Under the pieces are notes generated by a model. That model searched no databases. It was not told the origin of the DNA and saw only the letters and a list, made by a program, of their open reading frames with translations. The position numbers and the translations under genes are program-made. Shown here piece by piece: positions 7,554 to 16,544 of a DNA stretch of 40,769 nucleotides (its first letter is position 1; the number at the start of each line of letters is the position of its first letter). Origin of the DNA: Thermoproteota archaeon (GTDB lineage: Archaea; Korarchaeota; Korarchaeia; Korarchaeales; Korarchaeaceae); assembly GCA_027491435.1 (NCBI GenBank), contig JAOZFG010000040.1:1-40769 (forward strand), given 5' to 3'.

Positions 7554-9566
7554 TTGAGCAGCGAAAGGAAAGGGCTCATCATAGACTCCTTGGTTGTAGC
7601 GGCCACTTACCTGATAAGCCTAGTAATTAGGATCCTGCCGACCTTCAAGTACGGCGCCCACCTGACGGCCGACGACCCCTTGCTCCACTACAGGATAACT
7701 AAGGCCCTTATTGAGACTGGGACTATACCCCATTATGATCCTCTCTCCTGGTTTCCCTGGAGCTTTGACCCCACCAAGATATTGCCTCCGCTTCACTACT
7801 ACACGGGAGCGGCCATTTACTTCGTAGCCAGTGCCCTCGGCTTCAAAGACCTTTACACCGTGGTCGTTTACATACCAGCTTTCTTCTCGCCTCTCGTGAT
7901 CATACCCCTTTACTTATTGGCTAAGGAGTTGTGGGGAAGGCCCGCTGCCATAATATCGGCCTTAGCAATATCACTATCCTGGGCTTACGCCAGCAGGTCC
8001 CTGGCAGGCTTTTATAGGCACGAGCAGTTCGCCATTCCGATATTGATGGCCTCCCTATACTTCACCGTTAAGGCCATGAGAGCTAAGGAGCTCTGGAAAA
8101 CTGTCCTGTACGCAGGAATTAGCGGGATATTCTTGGTCTACGCATCAGGCGTATGGGCGGCCTTCAGGCTTCTCTACGACGGATACGCCCTCTTCCTGAT
8201 AATACTTCTCCTGCTAAACAGGCTCTCCATTAAGGAGCTCCTGGCCTTGGGCCTACCTCCGCTCTACGTATTAGTGGCCTCCTTTGGAGCTCTCTCAAAC
8301 CTGGCCTTCAGGAAGCTTTACATAAGCTTTGAGAGCACCCTCGTGTGGGCTGCCTTGCTGGCCTCGTTTGTGTACGTGACCTCTCCTAAGCTGAACTTGA
8401 GCTTGATAAAGGGGAGAAGAAGGGAGGTGTCCCTAGCCGTAGGGTTGCTGTTGCTTTTAGGATTTCTAGTGACTGGCGCTTATCACCCACTAACAGGAAG
8501 GTTGATGAGGGTCCTCAACCCCTCAGCCAAGCTATGGCACGGAAACGTCGTTGAAACGGTAGCCGAGCACGGGTCGGGGGCGCTAGTGGAGACCATGACT
8601 ACCCTGCTTATCCCCGGAGTGATGGGCCTCTTCTTCTTGGGAGTTAGCAGGTGGAGGAACAACGACGAGCTCCTCCTTTTCGTCCTATCCTTGGCCTCGC
8701 TTTACTTCGCCCTGAGCATAGTTAGGTTGCCCCCCATAGCCGCCCCGTTCATGGCTTTAATGGCGGGTTTCTTCACCGAGAAGGTGCTGGAGCTCTTTCA
8801 GGACAGGTTTAAGAGAGTTGCTTCTTTGGAGAGGGCCATGTCCAAGAGGGGGGCTAAGCTCCCCCTTTCCAAGAAGGTCAAGATGCTCAAGGCCCCCGTT
8901 ATAACGCTAACCCTCTTGGTGGTATTGCCCGTCCTGCTTCAAGGCGGGATCATCAGGTACTCCGGCAGGTACGTGTTCACCCCGTTGATGGCCTCTGAAT
9001 ACTCCCTTGGGTTCTCAGAGGGATGGAGGCAGACCCTGAGCTGGTTAAAGAACAACACTAAGCCTTCAGACGTCGTGATATCCTGGTGGGACTATGGGTA
9101 CTGGATGCAGACCGGCGCCGGCAAGATAACCTTGGCGGACGGGCTCACCATCAACGAGACCCAGATAAGGCTGATAGCTAAGGCCTTCATGGGCAGTGAG
9201 GAGGAAATGCTCAAGCTGGCCAGCATGTTCAACGCCACCTACGTGGTAGTCGACGTGCCAGCCGAAGTTGGCAGGTTTTCTGGAGGAGGTAAGTGGGTCG
9301 CTATGGCCTGGATAGCTGAAAAGTTTAAGTACAGTCCATACAGGCCCGACGAAGCCCAGAAGTGGTTCACCCAAGACTTGCCCAAGTACTTCAACGTGGA
9401 CAGGAACACTGGAATGGCCTATCCAACTGAACGAACCATGAACACCACCTTGTTCAAGATGGCGTTAGGGGCCGTCAGGGAGGTTCCCATGAATTACTTC
9501 GAGAGGGTCTTCGTAGGCAAGACAGGTGGCTACGTCCACGTCGTCGTTTATAAGCTGAAGGGGTGA
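7554..9566 (+). CDS. aglB: AglB/STT3 oligosaccharyltransferase
   Basis: 670-residue multi-pass membrane protein that transfers a lipid-linked glycan to Asn in N-x-S/T sequons outside the membrane. The first external loop has the acidic site (TADDPLLHYR), a TIxE-like loop motif is seen as VETVAEH, and the diagnostic WWDYGYW lies at 511-517, followed by the C-terminal globular domain (TLADGLTINETQIRLIAKAF). About 13 TM segments precede that domain. The start is a TTG preceded by a G-rich site (GAGGGGGT). Archaeal single-subunit enzymes have this size. The stop is directly followed by the NDK-like gene. Confidence 0.93.
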   Translation: MSSERKGLIIDSLVVAATYLISLVIRILPTFKYGAHLTADDPLLHYRITKALIETGTIPHYDPLSWFPWSFDPTKILPPLHYYTGAAIYFVASALGFKDLYTVVVYIPAFFSPLVIIPLYLLAKELWGRPAAIISALAISLSWAYASRSLAGFYRHEQFAIPILMASLYFTVKAMRAKELWKTVLYAGISGIFLVYASGVWAAFRLLYDGYALFLIILLLLNRLSIKELLALGLPPLYVLVASFGALSNLAFRKLYISFESTLVWAALLASFVYVTSPKLNLSLIKGRRREVSLAVGLLLLLGFLVTGAYHPLTGRLMRVLNPSAKLWHGNVVETVAEHGSGALVETMTTLLIPGVMGLFFLGVSRWRNNDELLLFVLSLASLYFALSIVRLPPIAAPFMALMAGFFTEKVLELFQDRFKRVASLERAMSKRGAKLPLSKKVKMLKAPVITLTLLVVLPVLLQGGIIRYSGRYVFTPLMASEYSLGFSEGWRQTLSWLKNNTKPSDVVISWWDYGYWMQTGAGKITLADGLTINETQIRLIAKAFMGSEEEMLKLASMFNATYVVVDVPAEVGRFSGGGKWVAMAWIAEKFKYSPYRPDEAQKWFTQDLPKYFNVDRNTGMAYPTERTMNTTLFKMALGAVREVPMNYFERVFVGKTGGYVHVVVYKLKG

Positions 9567-9574
9567 AAGGGATT

Positions 9575-10699
9575 ATGGACCCGCTATCCTACTTCGATAG
9601 GGAGGACGAGGTTGAGAGGGAGGAGTACACCCGGCTGAAGGAGGAGTTCCTATCAGCGGCTGACGACCACCACATAAGCGTTCTCCCCAAGATAACTTTT
9701 GCCATGGTGAAACCAGATGCCTTCGTCAGGGGGCTCACCATCGAGGTCATAGAGAGGCTGAAGCAGAACGGGCTGTCACCCATAGCCTTAAAAGTAACTG
9801 ACATGGATGAGGCCCTAATAGACGAGCTTTACATGTTCGTCAAGCAGAAGTATTACGAATCCTGGTGGATAATGCCCAAGGTCTTCAGTCAAGCCCCGGT
9901 AATTCCCATGATCCTATACGGAGATCCCGGCGAGTTTCCCCACCTATCTGGTAAGCTCAGGGATGTAATAGGTCCCACCTCACCTGACGCCGGGAGGCAG
10001 GGCAACATAAGGTACGACCTCAAGGGCACCAACAGGGTACTGAATATAATACACGCCTCTGACGACCCCGCCGCTGCCATTAGGGAGGCCAAGGTCTTCT
10101 TCTCACTAGATGAGATCTTGGACTTAATAGCCAACCCAGTTGAGGTCAAGTATGACCCTGATGAACTGATGCCCGAGGAGGTAATGGACATATCGCGCTG
10201 GAGCGTGTTTAATAGGGTGAAGAGTGAGGCATCCGAGTACCTCGAATACAGGAGAGATGAAATTTCACAGCTCCTAGACATAGAGGCTTCAGTCGTCGAG
10301 AAGAACCTCCCAATAGATGAAGAGAGGGAGGCTTTACTGGAGGTTGAGGCTAAAATGTCCCAGCTGTGCAGAGAAATCCTGGAGAGGATAAGCGGGGATT
10401 TCGTTAACTCAGCTAGGGCCCCTGCTGATCCCAAGGGGAAGGGGAAGCTCGCAGAGAGGTATGAGGACACGGCCATAGCGGCCGAGCTTATAGGGGTGCT
10501 GAGCGACGAAGGCTGGATGTCTGAACATCAGGAGTTCGATAGGCTCCTAATGTTGAGCATGGCTAGGGAGTTCATAGGAAATGAGTGGGATGAGGTCGTG
10601 GTCCATAGCACCTGGGCCGTGATGCCTCAGATGGTCAGGGACCTCGAGAAGTATGGGAAGATGGTTATAACCTCCTTAACCAGTAACATACATTCTTAA
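9575..10699 (+). CDS. Long nucleoside diphosphate kinase with helical C-terminal extension
   Basis: 374 residues; an NDK of about 150 residues sits at about 35-185. Family residues are present: KPD at 46-48, a GPTSPDAGRQGNIRYD segment with substrate-binding Thr and Arg, and NIIHASDDPAAAIREA carrying the phosphate-accepting His160. NDK transfers the terminal phosphate between nucleotides. Unlike ordinary NDKs there is a charged N-terminal stretch of about 30 residues and some 190 residues of mainly helical, acidic C-terminal sequence with no domain I know. GGTGA sits 8 nt before the ATG at 9575; a GTG at 9563 overlapping the aglB stop is the alternative start. An insertion between the KPD and GPT regions (YESWWIMPKVF) is also unusual. 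Confidence 0.82.
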   Translation: MDPLSYFDREDEVEREEYTRLKEEFLSAADDHHISVLPKITFAMVKPDAFVRGLTIEVIERLKQNGLSPIALKVTDMDEALIDELYMFVKQKYYESWWIMPKVFSQAPVIPMILYGDPGEFPHLSGKLRDVIGPTSPDAGRQGNIRYDLKGTNRVLNIIHASDDPAAAIREAKVFFSLDEILDLIANPVEVKYDPDELMPEEVMDISRWSVFNRVKSEASEYLEYRRDEISQLLDIEASVVEKNLPIDEEREALLEVEAKMSQLCREILERISGDFVNSARAPADPKGKGKLAERYEDTAIAAELIGVLSDEGWMSEHQEFDRLLMLSMAREFIGNEWDEVVVHSTWAVMPQMVRDLEKYGKMVITSLTSNIHS

Positions 10700-10770
10700 C
10701 CCCCTTTCCCCCTCATTATTGCCCTCTTCAGACCGTTAATATCTTATGAGTGGACATTATAACGAATATC

Positions 10771-10778
10771 TTTTTATC
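10771..10778 (+). promoter_or_regulatory. TATA box of HTH regulator gene
   Basis: TTTTTATC in an otherwise G/C-richer gap. A start site about 26 nt downstream would fall near 10800, just ahead of a GTG (10807) that opens a short out-of-frame reading frame and 20 nt ahead of the likely ATA start. Confidence 0.5.
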
Positions 10779-10819
10779 TCTTACCCCGAGGCTTAACCTG
10801 GGGGCGGTGATCGAAAACG

Positions 10820-11251
10820 ATACAGCCGTGTGAGATTGTTGTTAAGACGCTAATCCCTTGCATCAGAGCCTCTGTTGCTAAAGAGCTTATAGAAGTTCAC
10901 GGTTTTAGACAGGTGGATGTGGCAAAAATGTTAAACGTTACTCAGGCGGCGGTGAGCCAATACATCAGAGGGTCTAGAGGAGGGACCATAGACCTCAGGA
11001 AGGACCAGGACATATACAGGATAATAAAGAGGATTGCTCAGGGGCTCGTAAACGGTGATCTCAGCAGGAGAGAGATATCCATCCTGGTTTGTGAGGCCTG
11101 CTATCTAGCTAGGAAGAAGAGGATAATCTGCGGAGCCATAGGTGAGAAGTACGCTGACATAAAGGACCTGGTGTGCTTTGATTACGATTTCTCCAGGGAC
11201 AGGGAGGAGATAAGGAAACTCATCAGCAACCTCCTCTCAGACGTTCAGTAG
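10820..11251 (+). CDS. Archaeal HTH transcriptional regulator with non-canonical start
   Basis: The conserved protein reads PCEIVVKTLIPCIRASVAK, then ELIEVHGFRQVDVAKMLNV, then TQAAVSQYIRGSRG, a classic archaeal HTH_XRE-type regulator. The usual N-terminus lies upstream of the first ordinary in-frame start codon (GTG 10913), which would cut off the first helices of the domain. Between the in-frame TGA at 10808 and 10913 there is no ATG, GTG or TTG; ATA at 10820 is the best placed codon. Alternatively translation starts at GTG 10807 in another frame and one extra base (near 10825) breaks the gene. A cysteine cluster (CEACYLARKKRIIC) follows the HTH and might bind metal. The regulated target is unknown. 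Confidence 0.75.
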   Translation: MQPCEIVVKTLIPCIRASVAKELIEVHGFRQVDVAKMLNVTQAAVSQYIRGSRGGTIDLRKDQDIYRIIKRIAQGLVNGDLSRREISILVCEACYLARKKRIICGAIGEKYADIKDLVCFDYDFSRDREEIRKLISNLLSDVQ

Positions 11252-11317
11252 TTCGAAGTAATCACCATAACTACCATCTTTTTAACTTAGCTGAGGAGGG
11301 ATTATAGGTGACTCCCC

Positions 11318-12646
11318 ATGGAAGTACCTAAGATTGTCGTCACCCCTCCCGGCCCTAAGGCCAAGGAATTGCTTGAGAGAGACTCCCGTGTCATTTCCCC
11401 CTCATACGTCAGGTTTTACCCGCTAGTGGTTGATAGGGCTGAGGGTTCCCTTATCTACGACGTCGACGGTAACGTTTACATTGACATGAACGCTGGCCTG
11501 GCGGTCATGGCGGTCGGCCATAAACACCCTAAGGTTGTCGAGGCGGTTAAGCGGCAGGTGGAAAAGCTAGTCCACTATTCAAACACGGACTTCTACTACG
11601 AGGAGTCCGTCAAGTTCGCTGAGAAGCTCGTCAGCATAGCCCCTGGAGGTACCCCTAAGAGGGTTTACTTCGGGAATAGCGGCGCTGAGGCCATAGAAGC
11701 GGCCATTAAACTTGCCAGGTGGAAGACCAGAAGGCAGTACATAATAGCTTTTATAGGAGCCTTTCACGGCAGAACCTACGGGGCTATGAGCCTTACAGCC
11801 AGCAAGCCCGTGCAGAGAGCAGGCTTCTCCCCCCTGTTGCCCAGCGTAGTCCACGTGCCTTACCCTTACCCGTTCAGGTGTCCCTTCTACGCCCCGCCTG
11901 ACGACCCCGAGGAGTGCGGGAATAGAGCCTTAGCGTTCATAGAGGACTGGGTGCTCGGCAGGTACGTCCCACCTGATGAGGTGGCCGCCTTCGTCTTCGA
12001 GCCCATCCAGGGAGAGGGAGGCTATGTGGTCCCTCCAAAGAACTTCATACCAGGTTTGAAGAAGATAGCTGAGGAGCACGGAATACTCCTGATAGACGAT
12101 GAAATTCAGTCTGGAATGGGCAGAACTGGTAGGTGGTGGGCCATCGAACACTTCGGCGTTGAGCCAGACATAATGACCAGCGCCAAGGCTTTGGGAGGGG
12201 GCTTCCCGATAGGGGCGACCATAGCTAAGGCGGAGATAATGGAGTGGCCCGGAGGGTCCCACGCTTCCACCTTCGGAGGTAACCCCGTGTCCTGCGCCTC
12301 TGGCCTGGCCACTATAGAAGTAATAGAGGAGGAAAAACTCGTGGAGAGAGCCGCTAAACTTGGAGAGAAGGTGATGAAGAGGCTCAACGAGTGGAAGGAG
12401 AAGTACAGCTCAGTTGGGGATGTCAGAGGATTAGGGCTAATGATAGGAGTGGAAATCGTGAACAGGGATGGGCGGCCGGGTAAGGAGGAGGCTCACGAGA
12501 TAATGATGAACTCCTGGAGGAGAGGAGTTGCCATAATAACGGCGGGAAAGAGCACTATCAGGGTGGTACCTCCGCTGAACATACCTGAGGAGTACTTGGA
12601 CAGAGCCCTAGACATAGTGGAGGAAGAGGTTAAGAAGTTCGGGTAA
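11318..12646 (+). CDS. Class III PLP aminotransferase (ornithine/GABA/acetylornithine type)
   Basis: 442 residues with the full class III layout: GNVYIDMNAGLAVMAVGHKHP, the phosphate-binding FGNSGAEAIEAAIKLAR, FEPIQGEGG, LLIDDEIQSGMGRTG and the PLP Lys290 in SAKALGGGFPIGA. Archaeal members of this length, with the cysteine-containing insert around RCPFYAPPDDPEEC, include ornithine aminotransferases and broad amino-acid racemases, as well as enzymes annotated as GABA aminotransferase. Its 3' neighbour is argH, convergent and overlapping by 17 nt, so a link to ornithine/arginine metabolism is plausible but unproved. Confidence 0.87.
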   Translation: MEVPKIVVTPPGPKAKELLERDSRVISPSYVRFYPLVVDRAEGSLIYDVDGNVYIDMNAGLAVMAVGHKHPKVVEAVKRQVEKLVHYSNTDFYYEESVKFAEKLVSIAPGGTPKRVYFGNSGAEAIEAAIKLARWKTRRQYIIAFIGAFHGRTYGAMSLTASKPVQRAGFSPLLPSVVHVPYPYPFRCPFYAPPDDPEECGNRALAFIEDWVLGRYVPPDEVAAFVFEPIQGEGGYVVPPKNFIPGLKKIAEEHGILLIDDEIQSGMGRTGRWWAIEHFGVEPDIMTSAKALGGGFPIGATIAKAEIMEWPGGSHASTFGGNPVSCASGLATIEVIEEEKLVERAAKLGEKVMKRLNEWKEKYSSVGDVRGLGLMIGVEIVNRDGRPGKEEAHEIMMNSWRRGVAIITAGKSTIRVVPPLNIPEEYLDRALDIVEEEVKKFG

Positions 12647-14030
12647 CCTCCTCCACCTCCTTTATCAGGCCCTCTAGAGATTCCCTGAACCTATTCTCGT
12701 ACTCACCCAGCCTGCCTATATCGTCAAGCGTCTTCCTTCTCCTGGCGTTTATCGCACCCTTGAGGAGCTCTGGATTGGGCCCTCCTCTCCCCCTGCTCTT
12801 AAGGACCTCCTCCAATTTGGGCATTTCTACCTCTAACCTCCGGGACGCCTCCTCCAAAGACCACCCGGCCTCTCTCAGGGCCGAGGCTAGCTTGGAGTGG
12901 GCCTCCCTGTAGGTCATCCCTCCCCCCTTTGTCAGCCTCTCAGCGACGTCTTGAGCTAAAGTCCCTCCCTTGATCGCCTCTTCCCTTAAAACTTCACTTC
13001 TGAAGGTGATTTTGGACAATAAATCTGACATCACTTTCAACGATGACCTAACCTCGTCTATTGAGTTTATTAGGTGTTTATTAACCTCCTGCAGGTCGAG
13101 GTTGTAGCCCGAGGTTATCCCCTTCTGAATTGTCAGGGAGGCGGTGAGTGAACCTAAGAGCTCGCCAGCCTTAGCCCTCACTATTTCTAAGGTGACGGGG
13201 TTCCTTTTGTGGGGCATTATGCTGCTGGTCGACACGTGCTCCTCAGGCAGCTCCAGGTACCCGAACTGTGGGGAAGACCACACTATGAAGTCCTCAGCTA
13301 CTCTGCTCAGGAAGGTAGCCAGAGAGGCCAAAACCCCCAGGGTCAGGTTAATGAACGTCCTACTTCCTGTCGCGTAAACGGTGTTGTCCTCCACCCCAGA
13401 GAAGCCCAGTAGCTGTGCTAACCTGCCTCTATCTAATTTCACCGAGCTCCCGGCTATAGGCCCTGAGCCTAGGGGGGATAGGTCCACTTCCCTCGTCAAG
13501 ACTTCCCAAAGAATGTCCCAATGGGCTGACGCTTCCCTCTCCAGGTAGATCAGGTAGTGGGCCACCGTCGAAGGTTGAGCCGGTCTCATGTGTGTGAAGA
13601 GCGGCAGGGGTGTCTCAACAAGATCTTTAGCCCTGTCCAGCGTCACGACCCTGAACTTGAGCAGATCCCACAGCAGGCCTATCAGCGACCTCTTGGCCTT
13701 TAGCCTGAGGGCAGTGGCCACCTGATCGTTCCTGCTTTTTCCAAAGGCCAGCCAACCAGCTCCTTCACCCGATTGATTAAGAAGCCAGCTCTCTAATGCT
13801 TCGTGTACGTCCTCATAACCTTCTAAAGGGATCCTTTCACGAAGAGCCCTTACCAAATTTTTCAAGGCTGGTATTGTCTCCTCTCCCACTATCCCCAGCT
13901 CAAATAAATGGTAAAGGTGAGCTAGGGCAGTTAGGACGACTTCTTCGTATATCTGAACGTCATGCCTCGTGGAAGAAGTAAACTCCCTTAGCCACTGGGG
14001 CTGTTCCCCTAATCCCGATTTTCGGTACAT
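12630..14030 (-). CDS. argH: Argininosuccinate lyase
   Basis: 466 residues. It splits argininosuccinate into arginine and fumarate, the last step of arginine synthesis. The fumarase/aspartase signature is present as [11 protein letters not shown], and [13 protein letters not shown] and [15 protein letters not shown] match conserved argH segments. The N-terminus ([22 protein letters not shown]) lies as expected near residue 20, supporting the ATG at 14030, which overlaps the argG end by 71 nt. It forms a two-gene operon with argG. Confidence 0.94.
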   Translation of the reverse strand: MYRKSGLGEQPQWLREFTSSTRHDVQIYEEVVLTALAHLYHLFELGIVGEETIPALKNLVRALRERIPLEGYEDVHEALESWLLNQSGEGAGWLAFGKSRNDQVATALRLKAKRSLIGLLWDLLKFRVVTLDRAKDLVETPLPLFTHMRPAQPSTVAHYLIYLEREASAHWDILWEVLTREVDLSPLGSGPIAGSSVKLDRGRLAQLLGFSGVEDNTVYATGSRTFINLTLGVLASLATFLSRVAEDFIVWSSPQFGYLELPEEHVSTSSIMPHKRNPVTLEIVRAKAGELLGSLTASLTIQKGITSGYNLDLQEVNKHLINSIDEVRSSLKVMSDLLSKITFRSEVLREEAIKGGTLAQDVAERLTKGGGMTYREAHSKLASALREAGWSLEEASRRLEVEMPKLEEVLKSRGRGGPNPELLKGAINARRRKTLDDIGRLGEYENRFRESLEGLIKEVEEVTRTS

Positions 14031-15219
14031 CCCTCCTCGCCGCCCTAGTAGTCAGGGTGTGAAGGCCCCAAGCCTGTATAAAGCCTCTCGCCTCCTCATC
14101 GCTCGGGTACCAACCCTCGTCGTAGCCAGCTATCTCCTTGGAGTAGGCTGAGTAAGGCGAGGACCTGCCCACTACGATAACTGAGCCCTTGTAGAGTTTG
14201 ATCCTGACCTCCCCAGTCACATAATGGTTCAACTTAGCTATGAACTCCTCAAGGCTCTCCCTCAGAGGATCTGCCCACAGTCCCTCGTAGACCAAGTTAG
14301 TCCACTCGTTATCGGCCAGCGACTTGAACTTGAGCTCCCTCCTGGAGAGGATGGCCTTCTCAAGGTCCTTATGAGCTTCTATTAAGGTGATGGCAGCGGG
14401 CGCTTCGTAAACCTCCCTGCTCTTGAACCCTATTACCCTGCTCTCCATGTGGTCCACCCTGCCCACCCCGTGTTCTCCAGCCATCTTATTGAGTTCAGAG
14501 ACCAACTCGGGCAGGTCAAGCCTCCTATCATTTAGGGAAGTTGGTATGCCCTTCTCGAACCATATGTTCAAGTACATCGGTTCATCCGGGGCTTTTTCCG
14601 GGTTAACCGTCCACTCGAAAGCCTCCTCTGGTGGCTCCGCCCAGGGGTCCTCCAGCTCGCCCCCCTCTATACTCCTACCCCATAGGTTCTGATCGACGCT
14701 GTATTTGCTGTGGGTTTCGGGGATATCAAGTCCCTTTAATTTAGCGTACTCCAGCTCCTCCTTCCTCGTCCACTTCCAGATCCTGGTAGGGGCTATTACC
14801 TCCAGGTTGGGATCGAGGGCCTTTACGGTGACGTCAAACCTGACCTGATCATTTCCCTTCGAAGTGCAGCCGTGGGCTACGGCGTCGGCTCCTTCTTTGT
14901 GGGCGATTTCCACAAGCTTCTCAGCTATTAGGGGTCTGGACAGGGCACTTGACAGGGGGTACTTGCCCTCATATAGGGCGTTAGCCCTTATAGCAGGAGC
15001 CACAAATCTCTCAGCGAATTCCGAAATCAGGTCCAGGCTGTAATGCTTGACCGCTCCGGCTTGATAGGCCCTCTCCTCTATGGACCTCATGTCCGCCTTT
15101 TGTCCGACGTTGGCGGTTAGGGTCACCACCTCTACGCCTTGATCCTGGAACCACTTGATCGCTACAGTAGTATCCAAGCCTCCAGAGTAGGCCAGGACTA
15201 CCTTAGAAACAGACTTCAG
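13960..15219 (-). CDS. argG: Argininosuccinate synthase, probable CTG start
   Basis: Joins citrulline and aspartate using ATP. The essential PP-loop [13 protein letters not shown] lies upstream of the first ordinary start codon (ATG 15177), so the true protein must begin earlier. Reading back in frame to the TGA near 15241 there is no usable ATG, GTG or TTG; CTG at 15219 has GGAG six nt upstream and gives 419 residues beginning [14 protein letters not shown]. Later conserved segments are [12 protein letters not shown], a [14 protein letters not shown] segment and [18 protein letters not shown]-started 14-codon frame (15247-15203) overlaps the start in another frame. Confidence 0.92.
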   Translation of the reverse strand: MKSVSKVVLAYSGGLDTTVAIKWFQDQGVEVVTLTANVGQKADMRSIEERAYQAGAVKHYSLDLISEFAERFVAPAIRANALYEGKYPLSSALSRPLIAEKLVEIAHKEGADAVAHGCTSKGNDQVRFDVTVKALDPNLEVIAPTRIWKWTRKEELEYAKLKGLDIPETHSKYSVDQNLWGRSIEGGELEDPWAEPPEEAFEWTVNPEKAPDEPMYLNIWFEKGIPTSLNDRRLDLPELVSELNKMAGEHGVGRVDHMESRVIGFKSREVYEAPAAITLIEAHKDLEKAILSRRELKFKSLADNEWTNLVYEGLWADPLRESLEEFIAKLNHYVTGEVRIKLYKGSVIVVGRSSPYSAYSKEIAGYDEGWYPSDEEARGFIQAWGLHTLTTRAARRDVPKIGIRGTAPVAKGVYFFHEA

Positions 15220-15271
15220 GAGCTTCTCCGGTAACGCACAGTCTCACCTTGGGGCAGGTCGCCCCTTTGAC

Positions 15272-15279
15272 AATAAAAA
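15272..15279 (-). promoter_or_regulatory. TATA box of argG-argH operon
   Basis: Read on the minus strand as TTTTTATT. A start site about 26 nt away would lie near 15250, giving a leader of about 30 nt to the CTG at 15219. Confidence 0.55.
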
Positions 15280-15310
15280 GTTTTTGTTCCGACGGCACGG
15301 ACGTTCCGTC

Positions 15311-15319
15311 AAATTTATT
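15311..15319 (+). promoter_or_regulatory. TATA box of OB-fold gene
   Basis: AAATTTATT is centred 28 nt before ATG 15343, predicting a leaderless or nearly leaderless transcript and arguing against the upstream GTG at 15322. Confidence 0.55.
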
Positions 15320-15342
15320 GGGTGAGCTATCTCACTTATCCG

Positions 15343-16152
15343 ATGAGACGGGACGTCAGGGAGATCTGGGAGCTTATAAAGGATAAGGTAGACGTAACGG
15401 AGGAGGAGTTCCTCAGAAGAATTGAGGGCTTGAAGAGGAAGTTGAACTTAGCTGATAGGGCTTTAGCCATAATAGTGGCGAGCAAACTTGGTGTTGATGC
15501 CAGCGAGCTGCTTCACCCGCCTTTGGTGGGCAGGCTTATGAGCTTTTCTACTAGGAAGGTCACGGTGGGCGGAGCCCCGTATAAACTCTTCACGCTAGTC
15601 AACAACAGAGAGAGGTACTTCTGCGTGGCCTTTGGCGAGGATAAGGTTTCCATGATAAATTCTGAAAACGAAGACAAGGTGTTCAGGATAAAGAGGTATG
15701 TGGAAACTAGGCTGGGAGGGTCTAAGGCCTACAGGGCTGGGGAGAGTTCTATTGTGGAAATACTCCCGGACGACTACCTGCCACCCATAACTGAGCTCCA
15801 ACCAGCTAGAGGTACCATTGAGAAGGCCTTGAAGAGCAGGCTCTACTACATAGTCACTTTCATGGTACTAGATGAGGAGTCCGTGGACTATCTGGCCTGT
15901 CCCATATGTGGGAGGGGGCTTGAGGCCAAGGACAGCGAGCTCATATGCCCGGAGCACGGCGTGATAAGGGAGGCGGAGACCAAAACCGTGCTGAGGTATA
16001 AGGTGGCGGACAGCACGGGCATATACTCGGCGGTCTACTTCGGCGATTATCCTGGCCTCATGAAGGGTAAGCTTGTCACAGCGAAGGGGTTCGGAAAGGA
16101 GGGTGACTTCCACATAACTAAGTTCTACAAGGCGGAAGAGGTTGACGTCTGA
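15343..16152 (+). CDS. RPA-like OB-fold protein with zinc finger
   Basis: 269 residues. The N-terminal 45 residues (IWELIKDKVDVTEEEFLRRI to IIVASKLGVD) resemble the helical start of archaeal replication protein A. OB-like beta segments follow, and a zinc-binding site of CPIC and CPEH type sits near residue 185-205, then a final strand-rich region (GIYSAVYFGDYPGLMKGKLV). This layout suggests a single-strand DNA-binding protein of the RPA kind acting in replication or repair. Another nucleic-acid-binding OB protein is possible. The ATG at 15343 fits the TATA spacing better than GTG 15322. Its stop abuts the convergent TFS stop. Confidence 0.65.
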   Translation: MRRDVREIWELIKDKVDVTEEEFLRRIEGLKRKLNLADRALAIIVASKLGVDASELLHPPLVGRLMSFSTRKVTVGGAPYKLFTLVNNRERYFCVAFGEDKVSMINSENEDKVFRIKRYVETRLGGSKAYRAGESSIVEILPDDYLPPITELQPARGTIEKALKSRLYYIVTFMVLDEESVDYLACPICGRGLEAKDSELICPEHGVIREAETKTVLRYKVADSTGIYSAVYFGDYPGLMKGKLVTAKGFGKEGDFHITKFYKAEEVDV

Positions 16153-16476
16153 TCAGGAGTACTCTCTCCAAGTGTAGCCGCACTTAGTGCACGTGTATAT
16201 CCTGGTCGGAGGCTCATCGGCAGCCCTAGTCTGCACTATCTGGAAGTAAGCCCTGTTGTTCCCGCACTTGGGGCAAGTGGCTTCCACTACTGGGAAGGGC
16301 ATCTTTCCCCCCTCCTTTATCTCCACGTCCTCCCTGTTGGAGACAACCTTCGTCGTCACGACCGATGAGATTCCTGGATTGTTCTCCATGACGTAACCGC
16401 AACTGGGGCAGACGTACACGAGCTTCCCATCTTCCACCCTGGGCCTCATCAACGTGCCGCACTTCGGGCAGAACAT
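16153..16476 (-). CDS. tfs: Transcription elongation factor TFS
   Basis: 107 residues with two zinc ribbons: CPKC/CPSC at the N-terminus and CPKC/CTKC at the C-terminus. The C-terminal ribbon carries RAADEPPTRIYTCTKCGYTW, with the Asp-Glu pair that enters the polymerase secondary channel to trigger transcript cleavage, as in TFIIS. Start is ATG at 16476. It is divergent from the NYN gene with a shared palindromic TATA element. Confidence 0.95.
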   Translation of the reverse strand: MFCPKCGTLMRPRVEDGKLVYVCPSCGYVMENNPGISSVVTTKVVSNREDVEIKEGGKMPFPVVEATCPKCGNNRAYFQIVQTRAADEPPTRIYTCTKCGYTWREYS

Positions 16477-16506
16477 ACTTATCAGTTAAAGTCGTGGAGA
16501 GTGACC

Positions 16507-16516
16507 TATTTAAAGT
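16507..16516. promoter_or_regulatory. Shared palindromic TATA element, TFS and NYN genes
   Basis: TATTTAAAGT contains the palindrome TTTAAA at 16509-16514. Its centre is about 35 nt from the TFS ATG (16476) and about 34 nt from the NYN GTG (16545), so one element is symmetrically placed for both. Promoter role inferred. Confidence 0.5.
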
Positions 16517-16544
16517 ATAGGTGAACCCCTCTCCAGGATAGAAA

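Noticed and set aside
10913-11251. A shorter HTH protein starting at GTG 10913
   Set aside because: This start removes the first helices of the DNA-binding domain although their sequence is present and conserved upstream in the same frame.
13960-15177. argG as an N-terminally truncated pseudogene
   Set aside because: The missing PP-loop is encoded in frame directly upstream with no stop; only the start codon is unusual.
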